The notes beneath the pieces were generated by a model. It saw nothing but the letters and a program-made list of their open reading frames with translations, searched no databases and was not told the DNA's origin. Shown here piece after piece: positions 1-11,481 of a stretch of 64,000 nucleotides of DNA (the stretch's first letter is position 1; each line of letters starts with the position of its first letter). The position numbers and the translations under genes are program-made. This stretch comes from Thelonectria olida (lineage: Eukaryota > Ascomycota > Sordariomycetes > Hypocreales > Nectriaceae), in assembly GCA_020736575.1 (NCBI GenBank), contig JAGPYM010000009.1, forward strand, positions 434,001 through 498,000, written 5' to 3'.

Positions 1-360
1 GTGTACTTTGTGTCATGGGATTATGGCCAGGCATCTGGACTATGGATGGGGTACAGTTGGTGCTGTTGCATTATGGCACTGCCAGGGAGGCGACTTTCCA
101 TCTCTCCGGCCATCATCTTGGGTTGGGACGAGAGAGCATAGCCGCAAGTTGCGAGCCTTGTCTCTTTGGCAGTCTTCCGGTTTGAGGCCCTTCCCCCTCC
201 CCGAATGCACTCGGAAAGCCGTTCTGTCACAAAGCAATCCCGGGTTCCACAGTTGAACAAGTGACAGGCACAAGTGCATTGTCAATCCGCAAGCCAGTGC
301 TGCTTCGGGAGAATTGGCCGGCGCGGACACGACTGCTGGGGGTCGGGCTTTCCTCTCAAC

Positions 361-386
361 GGGGGGGGGGGGGGGGGGGGGGGGGG
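361..386. repeat. Poly-G homopolymer, 26 bases
   Basis: An uninterrupted run of 26 G follows a C-rich, non-repetitive segment. It could form G-quadruplex-like structure, and it is a length-unstable site both biologically and in sequencing. The exact count should be treated as approximate. Confidence 0.9.
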
Positions 387-3300
387 TGAGTGACGATCGA
401 ACGATATGCACCCTTCTGTATGTAGTTGGCTATCTCGGCTGGCGGCCGACAGGAGTGAAGGTGAGAGATGAAGAGGAAGCCATTGACTTTGTTGAGAGGG
501 GCAATTTTTCAACCCCTCATCCGCAGATGCGGGCCGAACTTTTCGGTACAGCACTTGACAGAAGATGACTTGCATTCCCGACACTATGCCCGTTCAGAGG
601 AAGCATCCGAAAATTCCTACGCTGAAGGTTTCGATCGATGGGGCGATTGGTGGTTTTTTTCCTCCTCCACGCTTGTTTTGCGGAATATGCTTCTCTTTCG
701 AGGTCGATCTCCAAACGAGTCTTGGTCAGTCTAGGGTACTGGGCTAGTTGAGGTGGCTGTCAAAGCAGACACATACAGGCAGGGCAACGATGACAGCCGA
801 GCAACCCACGCGGCGATGGCATATCACATCGAAGAATTAAAGACAGAGCTAGGAATACGGGAGGCTGGGCAGGCAGATAGTCGGTCAGACCGAGTGGACC
901 AAACAGTGTCTCTGGTTGTCGACGTCCATCACTGGTCTAGTCTAACCAACCATTTCGCACGAGAACAGTACAACTCATCAAGACTGAGACATGGCGGGAT
1001 GAGATCGAAAGTGACCAACAAAGGAGAAGGGGAAGAGAGAAAATATGGACCTCTCTCGTGAAGCTGCAAAGATTTCGTACGGCACAGCACAAACTCGATG
1101 ACGAAATTTTCCGCTCCAGTACCACTCAGCTGTCAGTCTCCCCTCCCCTCCTTCACGTCTCGTTTGCACACATGTGTGTATGCGTGTCATCCCGCAACTC
1201 GCTCAAGGTCCAGATCGGGCCAAGTCAGCGAGTGGACGACATGAGCCGAGAGGCAAACCAGGGCTTCCCAGCGAGAGACAGACATACAGAGGGGACGAGC
1301 GATGCTGTTGAGGAGCGAGCCGTGATGAGCCTTGCAGATCGTCGACCAGGTTCTCATTCTTATTCCTCCTGTTCCAACAACAATGGAATAAATCTCTTGC
1401 CTCGTCCTGCCCCAAAGCCAGCACATACTGGTCTTCTGACATATGATGGATGTACATCAGACACAATCGTACGTACTCTGCATACGTTTTATGTACGCTC
1501 CGCCCTGTCAGATTTGACAAGTTTGACAGCTGCTGGGCCTGGATGGGTGGGTTTAGGTTGCAGTCGTTTTGGCTTTTGGCGGTCGCACGACAAGGTGGCC
1601 CTGTTCGCCTTGTGGCTCTCTTGGCTCCTTCTTCTTGACTCTTTTCTTTGCTTTTTCTTTTCTCATCCAGAGTCTTCAACAAGTCCAGCGTCTTCAGGGA
1701 ACAAGGGCTTCGGCAAGGCTCAGAAGAAGCAAAGAAAATGAGAACTAGTCACAGCTATGGGGTAGCACGGCTTCAACAGCACGTTTGGTCTTGGACCGCA
1801 TGTCGGTAGTCATTGGCTGTCACAGAAGTCACTAGGGTCCCACTGCGATTCTGGGTTCTTGGACTGCGCCCTGTCTTGGGTTATCATTTTTTTTTCTTTT
1901 TGCTTTTTGCTCTCAAAGCCTCGAAGTCTTTTCTTTTTCTTATTCCAAGGTGACGAGCCAGATATATTGAGGCGGGCCGGACAATCTAAGGATCTGGTTG
2001 GTGGTGGTGAAGTTGTTCGAAACGTTGTCGGAGGGAAAAATCCTTCCGGCGGGCAGTGTGTCACATTTGGGAATAGTGGTTATTTTTTTTATTTTTTTTT
2101 TATCCCAATCACCTTGTCGTCGTCCAGGTTGTCTTCCTGGGCAAGGCGAACCAACAAGAAGAAAATTCCCGGACGAAGGAGTTTTCAGCGTCACACCTCG
2201 AGAAGACTTCCCTGTCAACTGAACTGTCGATACCGAAAAGCTTCGAAAGCGGAATGCGGGCGGGAAACAAGGATGTCAAGGGTTCCAAGGGGAGGCATAC
2301 GCAGACGCGGACGCACCCACTGCTGTAGGGAAGGCCTTGCTTGTCTCGGCTATGCGATCGGGACCAGGAGCCCAGATCAGGTTAATTAATATGGAAGAGC
2401 CAACAAGAGCTGAAAGGCTGCCATCGAATGGGAGGATGAGGGAAGGGATTGGCCACTATCAGGCACCGTCGTCCTGAAACTCCTCTCTCTGCAGTGTGGG
2501 TGGACATGGCTCGGCAGGCAACGTTGTCATCACATGGCGTCCATTATCGACCGACTTATACATTTGCGATTTTACTATTGCATTTGCATGCTGATATCTG
2601 CAGGTAATTAACGACTTCTGACATCCGTGGGATTTGCTTGGCTGAGTGACTGTTACGTTTCGTTTGCAGCATCTTTCACAACATGAGAGTTGTGATATGC
2701 ATATCAATCATGCTCTTTTTGCATAATTCCCATTTTACAAACTGGCAATCTTTGACCAAACCAACACGACTCGTTGCTGTTAGCATTAGCCCAACTAATG
2801 GCCGGGCTTATGGCCCCTCTTCTCTGCCCATGAGTCCATGGCTCTCTTGGTAGTTACCACTATCATCACCACCATGATGCTCCTCATGGCACCATTTTCC
2901 CGTGGTTGCCATGCCCTCTCCCTGGGCTAAACCCCTCACCACTGACCGAAGCGAAGCGTGGCTAAGCCACCAACTCGAAATACTACCCTACCGGACCAAA
3001 ACGAACGAAAAGGAACATGCTTCCCCTTCCCTCGTCCGGGGCCCTGGGCTGTCAATTCGTCAAAGACAAAGAAACACCCCGGGCATGATGACAAGGTCTT
3101 CCCTTCCCCGTCTCCCCTTTAACCCCCGTTGGTTGAACCGGAACGCGCCCTTCGTCGGTTTTTTTATTATTTTGTTTTTACCCCTGGGCCCAAGCGTCCT
3201 GTCAAGTTCAAAAACAATCGCAGGGGGGAGAAGTGCGAATCCCCGGGGGTCGGGAAACAAAGCCGCCCAGCAAAGGAGAAGGACAGCTGCGAATGGACCG

Positions 3301-4423
3301 TCTGGTGCCCTTCGCAGAAGCTTGCTTGTTCATGTCAACCCTGTCGGGGCATCTGCTTGGCTGCTGCCCTTCCTTTGGGAAGTTGAGATGGTCGAATTCC
3401 CGGGGACCCCCTTTCCCCAGTCGGTGACTTGGTCGGCGGTTTTCCTGCTACCCATGGAGTTGGGCGGAGGTCGGGATGTTATACTGACCTGTGCTGATGC
3501 AGATTTACATTGAATACACATGTACGGACATCAGCATCCAATATCGCATAGCACAAAATACGGAGTCCTATATCACACTATCCGGCCTTAGCTGGGTTAT
3601 AACGGACTAGGTGCGCAGGTGTAACGCAGCTCCCTTATACTACGACGAACTATGTGAGTATCAAGCATCTTTGGGCGAAATCTCACTACGTAGTAGTCTC
3701 TCTGAATCCACTCTGCAGGTCGATAATCGGACCATTTTCATGTCACTTTTTTTTTTTGACCGGTGGAGTCGTTAGCATGGCCCAGAGCAGAGGCCTCGAC
3801 GAGTCGATTGCTGCTGAATTACCATGTTTCCCGCGTTAACCTCGACTTATTCTTCTATCCGTCTCCTTGAATCATTCACTGGCGGACCCCTTCACCGAAA
3901 GCCGGCAGGGTTCGTTTGCTGCCAAGAAGACTACTCTAACGGCGACGATCCCCCTCGATGGACACTGCTGCATCAATCCGACTTGTCGTTTTTGCCTGTC
4001 GCCCTCGTTGTACTCTAGCGTCGCATTCCGCCCATCTTCACCTTGGGCTGCGTAACATTTTCCCATCTTTTCTCGCTGTCTCGCTCGGGTTGTTTACAAA
4101 GACACAAAGAAACAACCTTGTTCACGTCGTCTCCGATCCAATGCTCCCCTGTCGCATTGTCGCCATCGGTATTCTTGCCTCCTGATCCGTCATCTTACCT
4201 CCGGATTCTCCGACCTGCCTCTCTGTGAGTGTGAGGCTGTTGCCATGAGGGAATCACAACCCTCCATCTCATTATTTACCCCTTCTCCTTTTCTTACTTA
4301 CCCATGATTCTTTGCTTTTTTGCTTATTCACCTGCGCCGCACATCGACGTGACCGTGTTTTCCCGACCTCCCTCTTTCAACACCATCTACATACATGTAC
4401 GAATACAGCAACACAAAGTACGT

Positions 4424-4500
4424 ACACACACACACACCCCCTCGCCCTCGCCCTCGCCCTCCCCTTTCGCCGTTGCCGTCGCCGTCGCCGTCGCCTTCGC
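4424..4500. repeat. Compound microsatellite (AC)n, (CCCTCG)n, (CGCCGT)n
   Basis: An alternating AC tract (about 4424-4437) passes directly into hexameric CCCTCG units (about 4438-4460) and then into CGCCGT/GCCGTC units (about 4468-4500). All six frames across it give repeated dipeptides, which explains the spurious open frames of about 100 codons here. No gene is supported. Confidence 0.8.
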
Positions 4501-5402
4501 CGTCGCCTCTTTGTGCGGCCGTGACTGTGCCACCCCTTCCAAGAACAGGGCCCAGCCGCCTGCTTTGCCCTGCCTTACCTTGCCTTGCCTGTTCGTTACA
4601 AAGTACTGGACAGACAAGTAATAACCACACACACACCGTCGCACACCGAACCACCCATGGCACGGCGCTTGTGTCACATGTATCCGTGGAGCGGGGTTTC
4701 TGGAACTCCCGCGACTAAATCCCCATAGGGTAGTGCTTTCGGAGACGTAACATGGCCTTCATACCCGTGCCGTAATTCTTCCTTCTTTTGTTTTTCTTTC
4801 CTTTTTCTCCTTGCTTATTTGCTTCTTCGAGGCGTTTCACCTGAGACGCATGCAGGCCGCGTTTAACAAAAACTTACCTAGGAGAAAATAGTCTGGCTGG
4901 GGTTGATGGCCTTTCTACGCACGTTACGTTGCCTGGGAACGAAGGTGCTGTGACCTTGCACGACCCCGTCACTGGCGCTATCTCGTCTGTCGTGGTTCCC
5001 GCCTTGCGCCAGTGTCTTGCAATCATCATGTAGTTATCATAAGAGGGATGTTCTGTTCCGGACTCCAAGACAACTTATTTTTGCATCTACGGGATACCCT
5101 TTGCAGAAAGGAAGCGTAACCAGCAAGTATATACAAATGAATCAGAATAGTCTTTGCAAGTCGCTTCCCGTTCCCCCGTATCCAAAGCCTCTAGCCACTT
5201 GCTCGTATGGAAGAGCGAGGATGAAGACCTTGTTCCATGCATGCAAATATCCCCTTTCCAGTCTCATCCGCAACGCCGTAGTCTGTCCAAAAATTGGCCA
5301 CTTTCAATCCGTTCATTTGCCCACCTGATCATGATCCCTTCGTGCTTTTCAAGACGGTGACCGTGTCACTCCGTGTCAATGCATTGCCTACTCCCTCCCG
5401 GC

Positions 5403-8400
5403 TTACCGCCTGAACACCTTGTTCAAGAGTCCACCGCGTCCTCGACGCGGCATCTCGTCTGGTGACGGTGCAACCCGAATCTCCTTGCCCTTTCCTGCGA
5501 GTTGCGGGCTGGTGTCGCCCGACGCCTGTCCATCGGCTCTTCCCACGTCCACGAATTCATCAGACTCTCGATCCATGTGCGTCTTGTCAAAGTAGCTATC
5601 GGCAGCCAACTTTGAATGACCAGGCTCGTACATGATCGGCGGTGTTTCTGACACCTGAGCATCCCGCATCTTGGTCAACCCACGATCGAGATACTCCACC
5701 ATTTGGGCCTTGGTCACGAAGCTGTCTGCATCAGAACCCCCGGCATTCCCACCGTGTACATCCTGTGCCTTCCTATACAGAGCAGGGAACCTCGTCTGAA
5801 ACTCAGTTTCTAGCTCTTTCTCATGCTTTTCGATCGCCGTCGTACGCTCTCCAGTGGGTCCAGGCGTGGCAGCAAGATACTGGATCTGTTCTTCCCTGCC
5901 AAGGCGGGAGAGGAACTCGGCGTATTTCTGTTGATTCGCCGAAACTTCCTCAGGCGTAATAGTTGGTGCTCCCTTCTGTTGTGCCTCTGGTAGATCCTCT
6001 TCGTCTGCCCTCTTGATATGCTTTGCGAACGAATCGCTAAATTCGCGGTAGTGGCCCTTCAGGATGAAGCCCTGGCCCTGCCAGCCGGCTCCAAAAAGCT
6101 TCTCAAGTATCACTTCGGCTGGAGGGCAGTCTGAAGGGAATTCAAGTCCCCGAGCATAAAAAACTACAGACCTGGCCCGTTGCCAATGCGAGAACGTTCT
6201 TCGACTTTGTGCGTCAGCAAACGCCCTCTCAATCATGTCTAACGATGCTGGTCGCAAGAAGGACTGAGGAGCACGTAAGTGGATGGCTCCTCTGATGTGT
6301 GACCTCTGATACTCGTTGAGTGGCCGTAAATCAACCAAGAGAGCTTGGCCCGGCAGTGAAATGTCAAGTAATTCATGGAGGTTGCCAGGTAAGATCATGC
6401 GGAGCCCGTCCGGGGGCAGATGCTTCGTATCCTCCATCTGCAGAGAAGCAAAGCGTTGTGCAAACGCATCCTTCTCTCGGCGATGGTGGAACCACACCTC
6501 AACGTGCCAAGGTTCCACACCAAGATTTGAGGCAAAGAAGGCTTTCTGACCGTCATTTGGGAGAGGCTCATACTGGTAGTATTCCTCAAGTCGCTTCTCA
6601 ACATGTGGCGAGAACTTCTTGGGCTCTGGGACGTCATCGCCAAACGTGGTTCGACGCAGAGCTTGCTGTTGGTTCATGATCATTTGCCTTGTTAGGTTAC
6701 CGCTGGTGCCGAGGGATGCTGAGGATTGCTGCCTCTGGAGACTAGCCAGTGATGTCGAGGACGGCATGGGCCTTATTGGGCGAGATGACAGGCTTTGAGG
6801 CGGAGAGCCAGGTAGGGAAGGCGACTGTATAGGAGACAGAGGCTGGACAACCGGGAGTGCGGTTCTGAGGGCTGGGTTTGCAGCATGTCGACCATAGGTT
6901 GGATCTCTGAAAGCTCCTCGCATTTGACCAGTGATTCCCATGTTTTCAGTAGCTGCAAAGGTAGTGCCTGACACGCCAGAAACAAATGAGGCAGAGTCGG
7001 CAGCAGTGCTTTCGTTGGGGTAGGAACGGGCTGGAACGAAGACGGGAACCGATGGTGAGCGCTGTTTTTGGGTCATGAGGTTGTTCGAACGGATGAAGGC
7101 AACAAAAGACGTAGCATGGTCTTCCGGGAGTAAGTCCCAGATGGTAACCGGTAGCGAAACCAGAAGTAGGGTTGAGTGACTCTTGAAGACTCCCTGAACC
7201 TTGACATATTTGGCCATGGCAGGGAAAGCACCGAGCCATTGTTCCCATGCATTGATATCAAGTCTTTGGTCGTCCTCCAAAGCTAGTGAAATCATGACAT
7301 GAGGGGTATCCTCATTGGGCTCAGTGAACATATGGTCATTCCGAGCAATCGACGACGAGTCGGCTGCTGGCGCGCGTCCGGTTTCAACGGGGTTGGACGG
7401 CATAGATGATAATTCGGGTGAAGGAGGTTGGTCCCCTCCGAGTAGCATTCGTGACAATTCAATGCTTGGGGCCTTGTGGTTCGCAGTCATCATGAAATGA
7501 ACAGGTGTTGAACGGGCTTCGAAGTATTTGCCATTGATAGTGATTGGGCGGGGGTGTTTTAGGCGAGCTAGTACCTCAGCGTGTAGCATGGCGGCAGAGA
7601 AGGCTCTTATGCGCCACTCTTGGAGAACTTCAATTAGAGCATTTGTGAATGAGTATCGTCCCGGGTCGGGTGCAATAGCGTCCCAACTTGAAGCCGAGAT
7701 AGTTTCCGTGATGCTGTTTCCAGTGGGGAAAGTAGCACTCGCAGCACCAGCACAGCAGTCCAGTAGGATCAAAACATCGGACGCAGATCGTTCCAGGAGA
7801 GTCTGAATGGCGGACCATCTAAGCAAGGTTAGGCTGGTTCTAGCGACTAGGAGCATGTGCAGAATCTTACTGTAGCCAAGGCGAAGAGGCCTCTCGGGTC
7901 CTGTCAAGGCTTGTTAGAACATTACTCAAGTGTGAGGGTGGGCATGTACGGCTCTACTCACGCACACCAGGTGCTCTGCCTGGACTCATCTATCCTGGCA
8001 TGGCCACCATAGTATACAATAAACAGGGTGTCTGGAGACTCATGGTCTTTGATGAGCTGCCCAACCCGGAGCATCAGCTCCAGATGTGAGTTTTCTGAAG
8101 GAATTCCAAAAATGTCGGTATTGAAGCCATAATCCTCATTGAGACACTTGTCCAAGTCTTCAAGTTCGGGGATAACAAAAAGGTCGTCTGAGTTCCAGTG
8201 TAATAATAGTGCCTGGACCTTGGTATATCTCTGTGATGATCGTCCTCGGTTGGGGAAAGCTCGTGCTGCAGACTAGATAACAAGTTAAAGCGTGTGGTGG
8301 AAAAGCGGCTGAGGGGACCATACGTCTTCAAGACGCTGCGCAAATTGGCCGATATGCTTCACATGAAAACTCGTGCGGCTGATATCATGAGTCGCAGATC

Positions 8401-8563
8401 TGGCATGAAAGTCTCCTCCACTCGGACCCGGCTGCACGTCGCGTGAGTATTTGATCAGCCTAGATCTAATTGCGGTTGGAGGCGCAAAACGTACTTGAGG
8501 ACCTCGCGAATTGTCTGCCGGCCGTCTGGAGCGGATAGTGAAATATGGTTGATGTTCGGACAT
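5403..8563 (-). CDS. Caspase-like, homeobox-like and rhodanese-like multidomain protein
   Basis: Five exons, read right to left: 8563-8495, 8431-8324, 8272-7962, 7900-7871 and 7818-5403. All joins keep frame, giving about 977 residues. The N-terminal part looks like a clan CD caspase-like peptidase: a strand ending in YYGGHA carries the predicted catalytic His (about residue 150), and LILLDCCAGA carries the predicted Cys (about 194). A conserved-looking segment with the motif LPVTIWDLLPEDH follows. Residues about 570-625 resemble a homeodomain, with EVWFHHRREKD in the recognition-helix position. Residues about 655-770 resemble a rhodanese/Cdc25 fold (LVDLRPLNEYQRSHIRGAIH). I see no CX5R loop there: FYARGLEF stands where a Cys would be expected, so this domain may be inactive. 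No signal peptide is visible. From memory, related fungal proteins are often auto-annotated as a non-receptor tyrosine phosphatase, which the domains seen here do not support. Substrate and role are unknown. Confidence 0.8.
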
Positions 8564-9553
8564 TGCAGCTACGAATTCAGTTTGTTAAACGGAAACGAGC
8601 GTATATTCGACGGATCTGCCAGGGCAACAAGAATTGGATATTGGTCTTGTCGCAAGCGGGTCGCTCGGAGCGTGGGATGTCGTCAAGTCGAGTCGTTGTT
8701 GGGTTCTAGAGAGCGCGCATCGCGGGTCGCATTATTATCGCACACATTGTTTTGGGCGATTCAGGGAGGTAATGGCGCATGCAATGTTGGATGGAAATCA
8801 AGAGTTTTTGGTGGCTTCATTTCGAAGTTTGGGAATGGAATGGCCAGTCGTCGTTGTGAGGAGCGCCATGGACAGAGTGGGCGACCGAAGCGCAGTCACA
8901 GAGAATCGACCGTCGGTCCCCAAAGCGGCTTAGCGGCAGCACTTTAGCGGTCACCCAAACGGAAGGGGCGAGGGGCAGTGGGCGGGGGTAGCGAGGAGGT
9001 ACGCCAGCGACAGAGAGAACCAGTGGGCGTCCACACCCAATTCACGTGTCTCACCTGGTACCCTCTCCTCTACCCACTTTCCAGCGAGCAGCTGGGCCCC
9101 TGCCTCCTAGACGGCCTGTCCCGGCGACCAGGAGGAGCTCTGACCAACCAGGCACAGGTAGCAAACGTCACTGGCGAGATCTGTCCACCAAACCCCAAAT
9201 TCGAGACCGAAGCACACGAGACCAGCGCAACGGGGCAAACGCATACCAAGACCATCATCGGTCCTAAGAGCTCCCTCATCATATACACAAGTTCCTCATC
9301 TTCTCTTTTCGGCGCTCGGTCTTGAATTCGCCCCTGGCTTGCCCCGACTTGCATTGCATTGTATTGCCTTCCCGCACTACAGCCCACACCACGTCTCCCA
9401 CCGACCGTTGAAGGCACACTTGCAATACCGACAGCCCCTTGTTAGTTTGCAAGAAATACCGAGACCTTCAGAAAGCGGCCAGGTGGCACGCGACTCCCCT
9501 CGCCACTATCCTGCCCGGGTTCAACGTGTTGCCCTCAGCTACCATCGCTGACC
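8564..9553. other. Intergenic region, divergent promoters
   Basis: This 990-bp stretch lies between the start of the caspase-like gene (leftward) and PBN1 (rightward), and probably holds both promoters and 5' leaders. The open frames within it show no family resemblance. I see no repeat or RNA gene. Confidence 0.5.
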
Positions 9554-11097
9554 ATGCGTGAGCGCATCACTTATGTCCACGAGGACATCAACTTGGACCC
9601 CAAATCCTTGGACATTCAAGAGGCTGGCTTGCTCGGGCCCTTGATCGATACGACACGCCAGGATCGCCTCACCATTCCTTTTGGTGAGCTGCCTAGTGAG
9701 TTGGCAGAGCTGCTCAAGACCTTTGATCGCCTCCACGTGAGGTGGGCGAGTCCCAAGGAGTACAATACCCTGGATCCCTTCACCTCGCGCATCTCGCCGG
9801 GCATTCATGTATCCTACACTCCCTCGCGCCCAGGTGACACCGATCCGTATGTAATTGCCATGTTCCCCTCGCCGTGTTCGTCAGACCTAACGCAATCTAC
9901 AGAACTCAACTATGCACTTGGTTGCAGAGGAGCTTCGGGACATTGGCCTGCCACTCACCAGAGTCTTTCACTGAGTTCAAGGTCAAGAATAACGTGAAAC
10001 CCCACAATTTCTATTTCTACCAAACGCTAGAGGACTTGTTCACGTTCGTTGTGAGGACTACTACGGACTTTTGCCCTGAACTCGACTCTATCTGCAAGGC
10101 TCGGATCCGTAGTCTATATACCGCGGCTTCTCTCGACTTGTCTTTCGACACCACCTCCAGCGCGCTTCAAATCAATACTCTCTGGCCGTTCAGACCCCAG
10201 ACTATCGCAGCACCTGCCTCTAGTGAACGGAGGACTGAAGTCGGCCTTTTCATCAAGAATGAGCCCAAGAGCATCAAGCCTCATGAGCTCGGGGTCGCGG
10301 GTCTCTTGACGGTGCTTGGTGAATCAAAGAAACCTTCTCCATCTATGTTCACGTTTCCTTCACGCCACCGACAATTCAAGGGCGACTTTTCCTCCAAATT
10401 TCTCACTCCAACCGGTCTTCACCCCACCCTTCAGCTGACCTTCAGCTCCAACCAGCGTCCCGCCGGTGATGTGGATAAACGATGCAATCCATATGCTTAC
10501 CTAACTCTGCCAAAGACCATTTTTGCCGACCGTTATCAACTAGCAGACGAGTTATTCCTGGCCTCGAAGAATCTGACAGCGCTTCGATACACTAGCCTAC
10601 CTGTCGACTTGGAGGCTCCTGCTTACACAACGGATTCCTGGGGTTCTAGAGTCCTCCTGCAGCTGGCGCCGCCAAGTTCTGACCAGGACCAACCATGGAC
10701 AGCTGAAGTTCCACTTCATCTCCGATATATGGAACCATCATCGACAGGACAAGCTGATATCGAGGTGCCGTACCCTGCGGTCTTTTGGGCATGCGGAACT
10801 GAGATTGACAACTTGAGCAATCCTTTTGACCGCGAACATCTGGGTTACGATGAGTTGTTTGACTCAGAGTTCTCATTCTGGCATGTCACTCCTCGGGCAG
10901 GGAACGGGACGAGACTGATGAATCCCGTCTCTGTCCCTGTGTTGAATGACCAAAAGGCGGAGTGGATTGGATTAGGTACTTCTGTCGCCGTGATGTTGGG
11001 GTTTGCCTGGGTTCTGTGGAAGCTTGTGGGTGCGATGATGAGTTCAGGGAGTCATGGGCAACCAAAGGATGTCAAGGTTGCGAAGAAAAAGGATTAA
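9554..11097 (+). CDS. PBN1: Pbn1 (PIG-X), GPI mannosyltransferase I subunit
   Basis: Two exons, 9554-9846 and 9903-11097, with a GTATGT..CAG intron, give 495 residues. Pbn1/PIG-X stabilises the catalytic subunit Gpi14/PIG-M, which adds the first mannose to the GPI anchor precursor in the ER lumen. Fungal Pbn1 landmarks include the N-terminal RERITYVHEDINLDP, the central block ELGVAGLLTVLGESKKPSP followed by MFTFPSRHRQFKGDF, and the C-terminal HLRYMEPSSTGQADIEVPYPAVFWAC. One hydrophobic segment near the C-terminus (WIGLGTSVAVMLGFAWVLWK) fits the known single-span ER topology, and the tail is lysine-rich. The first ATG of the frame is used. The splice is required because the frame breaks after the motif PGDTDP. 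Identification rests on motif resemblance and is fairly secure. Confidence 0.9.
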
Positions 11098-11481
11098 TGT
11101 TGATCCAGGGAGTGTGCTCAAGGTAATGGTGTAGTATTAGCAAACGGATCTAATGAATAATGTCAAGATTCAATCACAAGACTGTTGAGTGACAACGACC
11201 ATTTCGCATTTGCTTCATTTCATCTGATGATGCCGTCGGCCTTTTTGACTGGGTCGTTTTCGGCTATGGATGCCGTTCCTTCGTACTTACCTTATTAGTG
11301 ACTATGCCCACGTGACGTCACCCATCCTAAGCACAACCTCGCAGGTTGACAAAACGCGGATCCTACATGATTTGTCATGTTGACCAAGACCACATCAAAC
11401 TCCCTCGTCTCCATGAAAGCATGTGTATGGCGCGGATATCTAGACGACTTGACACGCTAATCTTGCCGTTGTGATGAGACA
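11098..11481. other. Intergenic region
   Basis: This stretch lies between the PBN1 stop and the zinc-cluster gene start. It contains a palindromic-like CACGTGACGTCAC segment near 11310, which resembles E-box/CRE-type core sites. It may act in the promoter of the downstream regulator, but that is inference only. Confidence 0.4.

Larger units (their letters stand above)
1..5402. other. Gene-free stretch, left end
   Basis: No coding region is supported here. The open frames are short or overlap on both strands, lack recognisable domains, and run through low-complexity DNA. The longest, 227 codons at 1058-1741 (+), has no resemblance I know. The stretch contains a 26-G homopolymer, T-rich runs near 1885-2100 and 3740-3760, and a compound microsatellite at 4424-4500. 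It lies beyond the 3' end of the caspase-like gene, so it may be the upstream region of a gene outside the window. Confidence 0.6.

Noticed and set aside
1058..1741. 227-codon open frame on the + strand
   Set aside because: No domain, odd composition, the opposite strand is also open over most of it, and no promoter or splice context supports it.
4304..4718. Overlapping frames of about 100 codons on both strands
   Set aside because: They are produced by the compound microsatellite, whose six frames all stay open.
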